Shown here in pieces: positions 26,778 to 35,422 of a stretch of DNA of 64,000 nt (within the stretch, counting starts at the first letter, position 1; each line of letters begins with the position of its first letter). The stretch lies in contig NZ_FOKB01000011.1 of assembly GCF_900111895.1 (NCBI RefSeq), positions 62,001 through 126,000 of the forward strand, given 5' to 3'. The notes beneath the pieces are model-generated. The model was not told the DNA's origin. It worked only from the letters and a program-made list of their open reading frames with translations, and made no database searches. Position numbers and translations under genes: made by a program. This stretch comes from Pseudomonas simiae (GTDB taxonomy: Bacteria > Pseudomonadota > Gammaproteobacteria > Pseudomonadales > Pseudomonadaceae).

Positions 26778-27239
26778 TTAAAGGCGCGGTTCGACGCGCA
26801 TACCGCTCACCGGCGCAGGACGCCGCATAGGCACGTCATCGTCATCTTGATCCGGCTCGGCGGCCAGGGCGGCATCAGCAGCGGCCTTGCGCTCACGGCG
26901 GGCGTTGGCGGCCCGTTCGATGGGCCAGCGGATCAGCGCAAACACCAGGTACACGCCAAAGGCGATCATGGTGTACATGAACAGATCGGAAATGGCCCGC
27001 CAGGCGTTGTTGCCGACCTTGAGCACCAGGTCCAGGGCCGTGATCGCCACGGCCGGCGCGAACTGGGTCTTGACCGGGTCGACAATGGTCGGGCTGAAGA
27101 GCAGCACCGCCATCAGCAATAGCAGCGGCTCGCGCAGCCAGCGCCAGATCCAGCGGGTCATGCGCCACCACACCAACAGGCAGCCCAAAGCGGCGAAGGC
27201 GTAAAGGCCCCAAGCGATCAGATAGTCGTTCTCGGTCAT
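26778..27239 (-). CDS. Conserved inner-membrane protein of unknown function
   Basis: A 153-residue protein with about three hydrophobic segments (roughly residues 7-24, 36-55 and 85-107), then a charged cytosolic tail rich in Arg, Ala and Asp ending PVSGMRVEPRL. Two in-frame ATGs, at 27248 and 27239, are possible; neither has a strong ribosome site, and I take 27239 (MTENDYLIAWGLYAF). It is divergent from the oligopeptidase gene with about 100 bases between. The function is unknown. Confidence 0.72.
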   Translation of the reverse strand: MTENDYLIAWGLYAFAALGCLLVWWRMTRWIWRWLREPLLLLMAVLLFSPTIVDPVKTQFAPAVAITALDLVLKVGNNAWRAISDLFMYTMIAFGVYLVFALIRWPIERAANARRERKAAADAALAAEPDQDDDDVPMRRPAPVSGMRVEPRL

Positions 27240-27339
27240 GGTGTCCATGGCAAGGTTGGCAAACAGGCGGCTATGATAACGGCTTTTGCGTGTCGCGGCT
27301 GCAATGCCTGCCACCGTCCGCCCGATAGAGAATAATCCC

Positions 27340-29382
27340 ATGCCCGTATCGACCGCTCCGATTGCCCGCAAGGCCCAAGGCCCAGACCCGTACGCCTGGC
27401 TGCAAGTGCGCGACAGTGCTGAGGTGCTCGATTACCTCAAGGCTGAAAACGCCTGGCAGGAAGCCCAGCTCGCCGACCAGGCAGCGCTGCGCGAAACCCT
27501 GTTCGAGGAGATCAAGGGCCGCATTCTCGAAACCGATCTGTCGTTGCCTTCGCCGTGGGGCCCGTATTTGTATTACACCCGCACCACCGCCGGTGACGAA
27601 TACGCCCGCCACTACCGCTGCCGTCGCCCGGCCGACGACAGCAACCAGGTGGATGACAGCAGCGAAGAATTGCTGCTGGACCCGAACGAGCTAGCCAATG
27701 GTGGCTTCTTCTCCCTTGGCGCCTTCAGTATCAGCCCCGACCACCAGCGCCTGGCCTACAGCCTCGATACCAGCGGTGAAGAGATCTACACCCTCTACGT
27801 GAAGGAATTGGCCACCGGTAAAGTCAGCGAACTGGAGTTTGAACACTGCGACGGCACCATGACCTGGGCCAACGACAGCCTGACCCTGTTCTTCGGCGAG
27901 CTGGACGACACCCACCGCCCGCACAAACTGTATCGCTATCGCCTGGACGGCACGGCAGCGCAGGAAGTGTTCCATGAGCCGGACGGACGCTTCTTCCTGC
28001 ATTGCTACCGTTCCAGCTCCGAGCGCCAGCTGCTGCTGTCACTGGGCAGCAAGACCACCAGCGAAGTCTGGGCCCTGGACGCCGATCAGCCGCAGCTGGA
28101 CTTTACGTGCCTGGCGCCACGGGTCGAGGACCACGAATACGATGTCGATCACGGCCAGCTGAATGGCGCGTGGACCTGGTTTATCCGCAGCAACCGCGAT
28201 GGCATCAACTACGCTCTGTTCGTGGCGACCGACATTGGCGATGTGCCGACCGAAGCTGAGTGGCAGAACCTGATCCCCCACAGCGACGAGGTGATGCTCG
28301 ACGGCGTGAGCCTCAACACCCACGCCATGACCCTGAGCCTGCGCATCGGTGGCCTGCCGGTGATCGAAGTGCATCCACAGGGCTTGCCGGCCTATCGCGT
28401 GGAATTACCTGACGCCGCCTACAGCCTCTACGTACAGAACAGCCTGGAGTTTGTCAGCGACAAGATCCGCCTGCGCTATGAAGCCCTGAACCGCCCGGCC
28501 CAGGTTCGTCAGTTGGAACTGGCCAGCGGCGCGCAACAGGTGCTCAAGGAAACCCCGGTACTCGGCGTGTTCAACGCCGACGATTACGTGAGCCAACGGC
28601 TGTGGGCCACCTCGGCGGATGGCACCCAGGTGCCGATCAGCCTGGTGGTCAAGCGCGACCAGTTGGGTAAAGCCACGCCACTGTATCTGTACGGCTATGG
28701 CGCCTACGGTTCGAGCCTGGACCCGTGGTTCTCCCACGCACGCCTGAGCCTGCTGGAGCGTGGCGTGGCGTTTGCCATTGCCCACGTGCGTGGCGGCGGG
28801 GAGTTGGGTGAAGCCTGGTACCGCAATGGCAAGCAGGCGCACAAACAGAACACGTTCAGTGACTTTATCGCCTGTGCCGAACACCTGATCGCCGAGGGTC
28901 TGACCACCTCCAAGCAACTGGCCATCAGCGGCGGCAGTGCCGGTGGCCTGTTGATCGGCGCGGTGCTCAATCAGCGCCCTGAGCTGTTCCAGGCGGCGAT
29001 TGCCGAAGTGCCCTTCGTCGACGTGCTCAACACCATGCTCGACCCGGAACTGCCGTTGACCATCACCGAGTACGACGAGTGGGGCAACCCTGAAGAGCCG
29101 GACGTCTACGCACGCATCAAGGCCTATGCGCCCTACGAAAACGTTCGCGCCCAGGGCTACCCGCACCTGCTGGTGATCGCCGGCTACAACGACAGCCGCG
29201 TGCAATATTGGGAAGCCGCCAAGTGGGTGGCCAAGTTGCGCGACACCAAGACCGACGACAACCTTCTGTTGCTCAAGACCGAACTGGGCGCCGGCCACGG
29301 TGGCATGAGCGGTCGTTACCAGGGATTACGTGACGTAGCACTCGAATATGGCTTTGTGTTCAAGGCGCTGGGGCTGGTTTAA
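27340..29382 (+). CDS. ptrB: S9 family oligopeptidase (oligopeptidase B-like)
   Basis: A 680-residue serine peptidase. The N-terminal region forms a beta-propeller gate and the C-terminal half is an alpha/beta hydrolase. The nucleophile Ser is in ISGGSAGGLL, preceded by VRGGGELGEAWYRNGK, and the Asp and His should lie in NDSRVQYWE and GHGGMSGRY. Oligopeptidase B cleaves short peptides after Arg or Lys in the cytoplasm. The ATG at 27340 gives MPVSTAPIARKAQG; the upstream in-frame start is unlikely. No signal peptide is visible. Confidence 0.9.
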   Translation: MPVSTAPIARKAQGPDPYAWLQVRDSAEVLDYLKAENAWQEAQLADQAALRETLFEEIKGRILETDLSLPSPWGPYLYYTRTTAGDEYARHYRCRRPADDSNQVDDSSEELLLDPNELANGGFFSLGAFSISPDHQRLAYSLDTSGEEIYTLYVKELATGKVSELEFEHCDGTMTWANDSLTLFFGELDDTHRPHKLYRYRLDGTAAQEVFHEPDGRFFLHCYRSSSERQLLLSLGSKTTSEVWALDADQPQLDFTCLAPRVEDHEYDVDHGQLNGAWTWFIRSNRDGINYALFVATDIGDVPTEAEWQNLIPHSDEVMLDGVSLNTHAMTLSLRIGGLPVIEVHPQGLPAYRVELPDAAYSLYVQNSLEFVSDKIRLRYEALNRPAQVRQLELASGAQQVLKETPVLGVFNADDYVSQRLWATSADGTQVPISLVVKRDQLGKATPLYLYGYGAYGSSLDPWFSHARLSLLERGVAFAIAHVRGGGELGEAWYRNGKQAHKQNTFSDFIACAEHLIAEGLTTSKQLAISGGSAGGLLIGAVLNQRPELFQAAIAEVPFVDVLNTMLDPELPLTITEYDEWGNPEEPDVYARIKAYAPYENVRAQGYPHLLVIAGYNDSRVQYWEAAKWVAKLRDTKTDDNLLLLKTELGAGHGGMSGRYQGLRDVALEYGFVFKALGLV

Positions 29383-29394
29383 GGAACTTAGCGG

Positions 29395-29422
29395 GGCGGT
29401 TCTGTCTGAACACAGGACTGCC
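29395..29422 (+). other. Hairpin between oligopeptidase and CRP-domain genes
   Basis: GGCGGTTCTGT pairs with ACAGGACTGCC, including two G-U pairs, around a 6-base loop. It lacks a T tract, so it may be an RNA processing or attenuation site rather than a terminator. Confidence 0.35.
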
Positions 29423-29450
29423 TACTGATTGATGGATCAAGATTGCTGCC

Positions 29451-29936
29451 ATGGCATTACCGACACTCATGAGTTCTTCTTTACAAACCGAAATCCGCGA
29501 CATGCTTATGGATTGCGGCCTGTTCGACCCGCTGTTGCCGGAAGACTTTCATGTCGCCGCCGGCTATTTCAATATCAGCAGCATTGCCCGCGATGAGGTG
29601 ATTTTCCTTGAGGGCGATGCCGGCACCTTCATGTGCATCCTCCACAGCGGCCAGGTGGCGGTGCAGAAAACCAACCACGAAGGTCAGCGCCTGACCATCG
29701 CGACCCTGCGCAGCGGCCGGGCCTTTGGCGAGATGGCCGTACTCGACGGCGAGCGGCGTTCCGCCAGTTGCGTAGCGGCCAGTGACTGCGTGCTGCTGAA
29801 CCTGGGCAAGGACTCCCTGGAAAAGATGCTCAACGAGGCGCCCAGGGTCGCCGCCAAGATCATCCGCGCGATAGCTATCGCCCTGTCCAAGCGCCTGCGC
29901 ATGGCCGACGGGCAATTACTCTCGCAACAGATCTAA
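29451..29936 (+). CDS. Stand-alone cyclic nucleotide-binding domain protein
   Basis: A 161-residue protein made almost wholly of one CRP/cNMP-binding beta-roll (about residues 25-140) with no C-terminal helix-turn-helix. The phosphate-binding cassette region reads GRAFGEMAVLDGERRSASCVA, with the Glu and Arg positions kept. It may act as a ligand sensor by binding another protein rather than DNA. It ends in a 4-base overlap with the convergent proline-rich gene. Whether cAMP, c-di-GMP or another ligand binds cannot be told. Confidence 0.82.
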   Translation: MALPTLMSSSLQTEIRDMLMDCGLFDPLLPEDFHVAAGYFNISSIARDEVIFLEGDAGTFMCILHSGQVAVQKTNHEGQRLTIATLRSGRAFGEMAVLDGERRSASCVAASDCVLLNLGKDSLEKMLNEAPRVAAKIIRAIAIALSKRLRMADGQLLSQQI

Positions 29937-30208
29937 CCGCCAGGCGTCTTCGGCTTGCTGTCATTTTGCAGGCCCGGCACCGTCTGGTCCTTGGGTGGCG
30001 TTGGCAGCACGATAGGCACCAAGGGTGGCGAGCCATTGGTCTTGGGCACGGCGGGCGGGGTGACTTGCGGGTATAACGTCGGCGTCGGAGTGCCCGGCGC
30101 GCCTGGGGTTGGGGCGGGCGCGACCGGTACGGTTTGCAACTCCTGAGCCTGCGCCGCACCTGAGGCGAGCGCGCTCAACACAATGACCGTTAGAATGCTG
30201 CACTTCAT
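29933..30208 (-). CDS. Small secreted proline-rich protein
   Basis: A 91-residue protein with a signal peptide (MKCSILTVIVLSALASGAAQAQ; cleavage probably after AQA) and a Pro/Thr-rich remainder (VAPAPTPGAPGTPTPT...). The mature part looks extended and unstructured, like small periplasmic linkers. The start at 30208 has GGAG eight bases upstream; an alternative ATG at 30220 lacks this. The function is unknown. Confidence 0.68.
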   Translation of the reverse strand: MKCSILTVIVLSALASGAAQAQELQTVPVAPAPTPGAPGTPTPTLYPQVTPPAVPKTNGSPPLVPIVLPTPPKDQTVPGLQNDSKPKTPGG

Positions 30209-30286
30209 CGATGGCTCCATGGCCTGACCGGAATATCGTAAGGCTACTCCCAACCGCGCAAGAATGCCCTTCCCAATGAGATTCCC

Positions 30287-30973
30287 ATGAAACGTTTCGT
30301 TCTGCTGGACACCACCCCGATCCCCGATAACGGCGGTGCCTTGTGCCTGTTCGAATACGGTGAAGATTTCGTCATCAAGATCCAGGGCGGCGACGGTGGC
30401 CAGTTGATGAACACGCGCATGCACGGCTCTGAAGATGCGCTGGCGGAAATCCCCTGCCGCAAAGTCGCTGGGCGCCCCGGCTCACGGGTATTGATTGGTG
30501 GCTTGGGCATGGGCTTTACCCTGGCGTCAGCCCTCAAGCACTTGGGCAAGAGCGCTGAAGTGGTCGTCGCAGAACTGGTGCCGGGCGTCGTGGAATGGAA
30601 CCGGGGGCCGCTGGGCGAAAAATCCGGCCGACCGTTGCTGGACCCGCGCACGGTGATCCGCATGGAAGACGTGGCCAAGGTGCTGCAAGCCGAGCCCCAG
30701 GGCTTTGACGCAATCATGCTGGACGTGGACAACGGCCCCGAAGGCCTCACGCAAAAGGCCAACAGTTGGCTCTACTCGGCCGCTGGCCTGGCCGCCTGCG
30801 CCAAGGCCCTGCGCCCCAAAGGCGTGCTGGCCGTGTGGTCAGCCAGCGCCGACAAGCTGTTCAGCGACAAACTGCGCAAGGCCGGTTTCAAGGCCGAGGA
30901 AGTGCAGGTGTTTGCCCACGGCAACAAGGGCACACGGCACACCATCTGGATTGCGGAGAAGCTCAAGGGCTGA
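30287..30973 (+). CDS. Spermidine synthase-like methyltransferase-fold protein
   Basis: A 228-residue protein with the spermidine/spermine synthase fold: glycine loop LIGGLGMGFTLASAL, acidic strand AEVVVAELVPGVVEWN, and DAIMLDVDNGPEGLTQ. The polyamine-synthase aspartates are only partly matched, so it may act on another substrate or bind S-adenosyl compounds. It has no metal ligand set or membrane segment. A REPIN follows directly, and the next gene is on the opposite strand. Cytoplasmic. Confidence 0.8.
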   Translation: MKRFVLLDTTPIPDNGGALCLFEYGEDFVIKIQGGDGGQLMNTRMHGSEDALAEIPCRKVAGRPGSRVLIGGLGMGFTLASALKHLGKSAEVVVAELVPGVVEWNRGPLGEKSGRPLLDPRTVIRMEDVAKVLQAEPQGFDAIMLDVDNGPEGLTQKANSWLYSAAGLAACAKALRPKGVLAVWSASADKLFSDKLRKAGFKAEEVQVFAHGNKGTRHTIWIAEKLKG

Positions 30974-30990
30974 TCACACTGCAGGTCTAA

Positions 30991-31079
30991 TGTGGGAGCG
31001 GGCTTGCTCGCGAATGCGGTGTGTCATTCAGCACATCAGTGACTGAAACACCGCATTCGCCAGCAAGCCCGCTCCCACA
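30991..31079. repeat. REPIN
   Basis: TGTGGGAGCGGGCTTGCTCG and inverted GCAAGCCCGCTCCCACA enclose a middle with its own inverted symmetry (GTGTGTCATTC / GTGACTGAAACAC). One base differs in the right arm (CGCCAGC). Confidence 0.92.
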
Positions 31080-31092
31080 TTGTTGATCTGCG

Positions 31093-32013
31093 CTATTGTT
31101 GGGAATTACGGTAATCGATCACGTACGGCACTTTTTTGTCGAACGTTTTCTCCAATTCATCGCGGTCCAGCGTCGTCATGCCGCCCAGTTGATGGGCGGT
31201 GAAACCGCTGTCGCCGACCGGTGAGCCCGGGGCCAGGCTGACCATGCGCTTGGCGACGGCTTCTATCGCGTCCTTGTAGCCAGCCTTCTTGTTCAGGTTG
31301 TACTTGCCCAGATCAATTTGCGTGCGCAGCCAGTTGCCCCAATAGAACTCCAGGAACTCCGGCGCGATCTCGCCAGCATCAGGTTTGCCATACGCGGCCT
31401 TGCGGGTGAAATACACCAGGCTGCGGAAGGTGTCGTCCTGCAGGTTCTTGAAGCCCAGGTGCGCCGGCAACTGCTCGGGCGGCAGGGTCTGGCCCTGATT
31501 GTCCTTGAGCCAGACCTTGCGCGCGGCCTCCATGCGCTGCCAGAAGTTGGCCATGGTCGGGCTGTTGCTGAAGTCGTCGGTGACCCTGACCCACATGTTC
31601 AGGCGAGGTCCGCCGCCGGGCGCTTCCCACAAGGTGGTGAAGCTGTGGTGACCGTCGGTCAGGTACAACTGGCCGCCGGGGCCGACTACCACGGTTTTCA
31701 TGTCGTCAGGATGAGTGCCCACCGGATCCTTGCAGGTGAAGCTCGCCGGCTTTTGCAGGTCCGCGCCCTTGGGCACGTTGTCGGCCTCGCCCTGGCCGTT
31801 GGTTTCGCAGTATTCATCGAAGACCTTGTTGGGTTTATCGGCGAACAGGCCAAGGCTGTAGTAGATCTGATCGAAACCCACCACGGCCTGGGTCGGGTGC
31901 AATTGCTCCAGGGCCACCTCGATCACCTGACCGGGCTGAGGGGTAGAGAACGCTTGGGCTTGGGCCGTGAGCCCACACAGCAACAGTGCAACAGTCCATG
32001 AATGCAGACGCAT
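31093..32013 (-). CDS. Secreted ParB/Srx-fold (ParBc_2) protein
   Basis: A 306-residue protein starting with a signal peptide (MRLHSWTVALLLCGLTAQAQA). The middle has the ParB/sulfiredoxin-like pattern: VIEVALEQLHPTQAVVGFDQIYY, then VVVGPGGQLYLTDGHHSFTTLW. That is the same fold as ParB nucleases and Srx, but in a protein that should be periplasmic. The DGHH pair may be the active centre. No partner genes for DNA partition are present. The start follows AAGGA. The role is unknown; ATP or nucleotide use outside the cytoplasm would be surprising. Confidence 0.8.
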   Translation of the reverse strand: MRLHSWTVALLLCGLTAQAQAFSTPQPGQVIEVALEQLHPTQAVVGFDQIYYSLGLFADKPNKVFDEYCETNGQGEADNVPKGADLQKPASFTCKDPVGTHPDDMKTVVVGPGGQLYLTDGHHSFTTLWEAPGGGPRLNMWVRVTDDFSNSPTMANFWQRMEAARKVWLKDNQGQTLPPEQLPAHLGFKNLQDDTFRSLVYFTRKAAYGKPDAGEIAPEFLEFYWGNWLRTQIDLGKYNLNKKAGYKDAIEAVAKRMVSLAPGSPVGDSGFTAHQLGGMTTLDRDELEKTFDKKVPYVIDYRNSQQ

Positions 32014-32111
32014 GAGTTTCAGATCCTTATCGATAAAGTGAAGCGGTTATTTGCAACGCGAGCGGCTAGAATCAACCCTATCCGTGAACCATCAAATAGC
32101 CAGGAGCCATG

Positions 32112-32486
32112 ATGAGCTCGACCAACCCGCCCTCCCACACCGCCAAGCTGGATCGCATCCTTGCCGATGCCCAGCGCGACCGGGAAATGGGCTACCGCGA
32201 CAAAGCCTTGAAGATGTACCCCCACGTGTGCGGCCGCTGCGCCCGTGAGTTCTCCGGCAAACGCCTGAGTGAGCTGACCGTACACCACCGCAACCACAAT
32301 CATGATGACAATCCCCAGGACGGTTCCAACTGGGAGTTGCTGTGCCTGTATTGCCACGACAACGAACACTCGCGCTATACCGACCAGCAATACTTCGGCG
32401 ACGGCTCCACCAGCAGCCCGACGATTGCCAAGGCCACGCATAATCCGTTTGCGGCGTTGGCCGGTCTGATGAAGAAGGACGACTGA
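32112..32486 (+). CDS. yajD: HNH nuclease family protein YajD
   Basis: A 124-residue protein with an HNH fold and two zinc knuckles: VCGRCAREF, the catalytic-type LTVHHRNHNHDDNPQDGSN, and LLCLYCHDNEHSR. YajD-like proteins are conserved in many gamma-proteobacteria, without a firm function. The ATG at 32112 is favoured over the one at 32109 because CAGGAG then sits 5 bases upstream. It is divergent from the ParB-like gene. Confidence 0.88.
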   Translation: MSSTNPPSHTAKLDRILADAQRDREMGYRDKALKMYPHVCGRCAREFSGKRLSELTVHHRNHNHDDNPQDGSNWELLCLYCHDNEHSRYTDQQYFGDGSTSSPTIAKATHNPFAALAGLMKKDD

Positions 32487-32512
32487 AGGCCTTCGTCGGC
32501 TGTACCGGCCTC

Positions 32513-32590
32513 ATCGCAGGCAAGCCAGCTCCCACACTTTTGGTCTGTGAACACATTCAAATGTGAGAGCGGGCTTGCTCGCGAAGGCGA
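32513..32590. repeat. REP pair in inverted order
   Basis: ATCGCAGGCAAGCCAGCTCCCAC and then TGTGAGAGCGGGCTTGCTCGCGAA lie back-to-back, so the TGTGGGAG ends point inward, opposite to the other pairs here. The arms are also of two different sequence types. Confidence 0.78.
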
Positions 32591-32655
32591 TCGGCCAACC
32601 ACGGCATCACTCCAAGGCCGTATAATCGCCGTTTTCCTCCAAGGCACCCTTCCCC

Positions 32656-33123
32656 GTGGGCAATAAACGCTACAGCTGCATCGGTCTGTATAACCCCAAA
32701 TCCCCCGAAAACGTCGGTTCGGTCATGCGTGCCGCCGGCTGCTACGGCGTGGCCTCGGTGTTTTACACCGGCGTGCGTTACGAGCGCGCGCGGGACTTCA
32801 TCACCGACACCAAGAAGGTCCACCACGACATTCCGCTGATCGGCATCGATGACCTGAAAAAGATCCTGCCCCTGGGCTGCATCCCCGTCGCCGTGGAGCT
32901 GGTGGAAGGCGCTCGCCCCCTGCCCGAATACACCCACCCTGACCGCGCGCTGTACATCTTCGGCCCGGAAGACGGCTCCCTCGACAAAGAGATCCGCGAC
33001 TGGTGCGAAGACGTGATCTACATCCCGACCACCGGCTGCATGAACCTCGCCGCCACCGTCAACGTGGTGCTCTATGACCGCTTGGCCAAGGGCAACAACA
33101 CCCGTTCGGGCCCCAAATACTGA
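32656..33123 (+). CDS. SpoU/TrmH-like RNA methyltransferase
   Basis: A 155-residue SPOUT methyltransferase with the trefoil-knot motifs NPKSPENVGSVMRAAGCYGVASV, YIFGPEDGSL and IPTTGCMNLAATVNVVLYD. These proteins are dimeric and methylate ribose 2'-OH in tRNA or rRNA; the target cannot be told. The start codon is GTG at 32656 with no strong ribosome site. It is preceded by a REP pair. Confidence 0.9.
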   Translation: MGNKRYSCIGLYNPKSPENVGSVMRAAGCYGVASVFYTGVRYERARDFITDTKKVHHDIPLIGIDDLKKILPLGCIPVAVELVEGARPLPEYTHPDRALYIFGPEDGSLDKEIRDWCEDVIYIPTTGCMNLAATVNVVLYDRLAKGNNTRSGPKY

Positions 33124-33191
33124 TATTTTCGGAACATCCGGCACCTGCGGGCAGTCAGCTATTTATCACTAGCCCTCGTTGGAGACAGATC

Positions 33192-33542
33192 ATGAGCGAC
33201 AGCAAAACCTTGCGACCTATCATCGAGCACACCCCGTTTGAAACGCAGCCGCAGCAAAACGTGCACGGCTGGGAGCGCATCGGCTCGGTGGCCGGTGGCG
33301 TGATGATGGTGGGCAAAGGCCTGCGCCGTGGCGGGATTTTCGGCTTGATTCAGGTGGCGATCGGCGGTGTGGCGCTGGTGCGGGGTGTTACCGGGCACAG
33401 TTCGCTCAAGGACAAGCTGGCGCAAGGTCGTCAGGAGATGAACACCGTGCGGACGAAGATCGAACGTGCCGGGGCAGAGCTACAGAACTTGAAGACCAAG
33501 GCGGAAGTGGCGGCTGAGAAGGCGGTTAAAACCTCAGTCTGA
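33192..33542 (+). CDS. Small membrane protein with DUF2892-like glycine-rich helices
   Basis: A 116-residue protein. A short hydrophobic Gly-rich segment (about residues 30-68, IGSVAGGVMMVGKGLRRGGIFGLIQVAIGGVALVRGVTG) resembles the DUF2892/YgaP-like membrane hairpin, and the C-terminal part is a charged helix rich in Lys, Glu and Ala that may form a coiled coil. GGAGA precedes the ATG. The role is unknown. Confidence 0.75.
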   Translation: MSDSKTLRPIIEHTPFETQPQQNVHGWERIGSVAGGVMMVGKGLRRGGIFGLIQVAIGGVALVRGVTGHSSLKDKLAQGRQEMNTVRTKIERAGAELQNLKTKAEVAAEKAVKTSV

Positions 33543-33566
33543 TCTTCCATGTGATGGAGATCAAAC

Positions 33567-33581
33567 TGTGGGAGCGGGCTT
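33567..33581 (+). repeat. Single REP remnant
   Basis: TGTGGGAGCGGGCTT matches one REP arm end. The inverted partner is missing, so this is a broken copy. Confidence 0.6.
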
Positions 33582-33585
33582 AGGA

Positions 33586-34806
33586 TCAGCGCAGCAGTTT
33601 GGAATCCAGCACCACTGAGGGCTCGCCGATAATGCTCTCGGCCAGCTGCACGAACTCCGCGGTGGTGATGCGGTTGGCCCGCATCACCGCTTGCGCGAGG
33701 TCATCCAGCGACCGCTTGTTATGAGTCTTCACGCGGATCTCGCGGTCCAGTTCCTGCAACACCACCACCGCCCGCGACACCGTCGCGCCACTGACGTGCT
33801 CGCCGCGCAGGCTGGTCACGCCCTTACCTTCCTTTGCCAATCGCGCCTGTATTGCCTGATAGCGCTCGTCGGTGATGCCACCGGCCCGACGCATCAGCTC
33901 AATGGCGTAATACTCGGCCAGTCCTTCGCTGATCCAGTCACTGGTGTCGTGGTCATTGAAACGCCCGACCGCCTGTACCACTTCGCGTAACAACGGGCTG
34001 CTGCCGTTTTCGCTGACCAGCGGCGTGCGGCTGCTGAGGTAGATCGAGTCCCGCGCCGAGAACGCGCCACGGCGCATCGGGTCGCTGGCGCCCACCACCA
34101 GCAGCTTGGTCGGATGCCGTGGGAAAGCCGCCTCCACTTGGGGCCAAACGAATGTCAGCAACGTCAACACATCCATCCGGCGCATGGCCTGGCCCTTGGG
34201 CGAAGCCACGGTCACTTCCGTCTCGCCCAAACGCACACGGCGGCTACCGAGGTTGCCGGCGAGCATCCAGCCGGTGGGCCGGTCGAACAGGCGGGAGACG
34301 TTGTCGATACGGAATGTGTTCTTGCCGATGCGCGGCCAGGCGGTTTCGATGCTTTTCCAGCCGGCCGGCAGTTCGAAGACCAGGCGTGAGACCAATTCAA
34401 CGCCGTCCTGCTGATCGAGGCGCGCGGTCGGCACCAGGTCTTCACCGCGAAACAGCGCCCAGCTCGGCGTCATCCGCGCTTCATAGATACCGGCCTTGCG
34501 CGCATGGGTGAGGCGTACGCGGTAGGTCAGGCTGGCTTTGTCGGCGCTGGGTTGCCATAGGCCGCGATGTTCGGTGATGCTCCACTGGCCGTCAGCCTTG
34601 AAATCGCTGTAGTCACCGTCGGAGCCAAGGTCGAAGTTCAAACTGCGCACCGCCGAACCCTTGGACAGGCTCACCCGCACTTCGGCCTGATCACTCAGGG
34701 GTAAGAGTTTGACGTGATAATCCAGGTCGACTTTCTTTGCGCACCATGCAGACGTGCTCAGCGTCAGCAACACCATAGATGCTGCCAACTTGATTGCCCC
34801 CCTCAT
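33586..34806 (-). CDS. Secreted metallopeptidase-like protein with degenerate zinc site
   Basis: A 406-residue protein with a signal peptide (about residues 1-23, ending WCA) and a beta-rich N-terminal domain. A domain resembling gluzincin peptidases of the M61/M1 type follows: DWISEGLAEYYAIELMRRAGG is the usual third-ligand region, with Glu kept. The expected HExxH helix just before reads REVVQ, so both histidine ligands are absent while Glu remains. It is therefore probably not an active zinc protease. The ATG at 34806 has AAGGAG 5 bases upstream. It starts 12 bases after ycgN ends and probably shares its transcript. Confidence 0.78.
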   Translation of the reverse strand: MRGAIKLAASMVLLTLSTSAWCAKKVDLDYHVKLLPLSDQAEVRVSLSKGSAVRSLNFDLGSDGDYSDFKADGQWSITEHRGLWQPSADKASLTYRVRLTHARKAGIYEARMTPSWALFRGEDLVPTARLDQQDGVELVSRLVFELPAGWKSIETAWPRIGKNTFRIDNVSRLFDRPTGWMLAGNLGSRRVRLGETEVTVASPKGQAMRRMDVLTLLTFVWPQVEAAFPRHPTKLLVVGASDPMRRGAFSARDSIYLSSRTPLVSENGSSPLLREVVQAVGRFNDHDTSDWISEGLAEYYAIELMRRAGGITDERYQAIQARLAKEGKGVTSLRGEHVSGATVSRAVVVLQELDREIRVKTHNKRSLDDLAQAVMRANRITTAEFVQLAESIIGEPSVVLDSKLLR

Positions 34807-34818
34807 ACACACTCCTTC

Positions 34819-35268
34819 TCAGCCCGCGCGGAAAATCAGGTAGTCCTCCCAGTCATCCTCCGGCACGCTGCCTTCGCTGAGCATGCGCCCGGACTGGGAA
34901 ATGCGTTCGTGGTGCACGGCATCGCGGTCGCCGCAGACCAGGTGGTGCCACAGTGGCAGGTCCTTGCGTTCGCTGACCAGGCGATAACCACAGGTGGGCG
35001 GCAACCATTTGAACTGGTCGGCCTGACCCGGCGTGAGCTGGATGCAGTCGGGCACCGATGCACGACGGTTGGGGTAGTCGGTGCATTGGCAGGTTTTCAG
35101 GTCGAGCAGTTTGCAGGCGATCCGCGTGTAATAGACGCTGTTGTCGTCTTCGTCCTCGAGCTTTTGCAGGCAGCACAGGCCACAGCCGTCGCACAACGAC
35201 TCCCACTCCTCCTGGTCGAGGTGCTCAAGGGTTTTGCGTATCCAGAAAGGTTCGACTTTGGCGGCCAT
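34819..35268 (-). CDS. YcgN family cysteine-cluster protein (UPF0260)
   Basis: A 149-residue cytoplasmic protein with a Cys-rich signature: CDGCGLCCLQKL, later CKLLDLKTCQC and CGYRL. YkgJ/YcgN-type proteins are thought to bind Zn or an Fe-S cluster; the function is unknown. It lies in a ycgL-ycgN neighbourhood as in other gamma-proteobacteria, though here the kinase-effector gene and a nitroreductase gene lie between them. Confidence 0.88.
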   Translation of the reverse strand: MAAKVEPFWIRKTLEHLDQEEWESLCDGCGLCCLQKLEDEDDNSVYYTRIACKLLDLKTCQCTDYPNRRASVPDCIQLTPGQADQFKWLPPTCGYRLVSERKDLPLWHHLVCGDRDAVHHERISQSGRMLSEGSVPEDDWEDYLIFRAG

Positions 35269-35422
35269 GGCTCTGCATCGGTATCGGTGGGTGAAAAGGC
35301 CGCCAGTCTAGTGCCCAAGGCCTCTGGGGCCAAGCGCTTACGACTGGCGGTGTCACAACACTTGTCAGTCTAGTGGCCGCGCAGTAGCTTTGAGCGCCGA
35401 ATTGACGATCAGGAACTGCTCC

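Noticed and set aside
25310..31079. Repeated palindromes taken as a CRISPR array
   Set aside because: Copies are single inverted pairs kilobases apart, not direct repeats with regular spacers.
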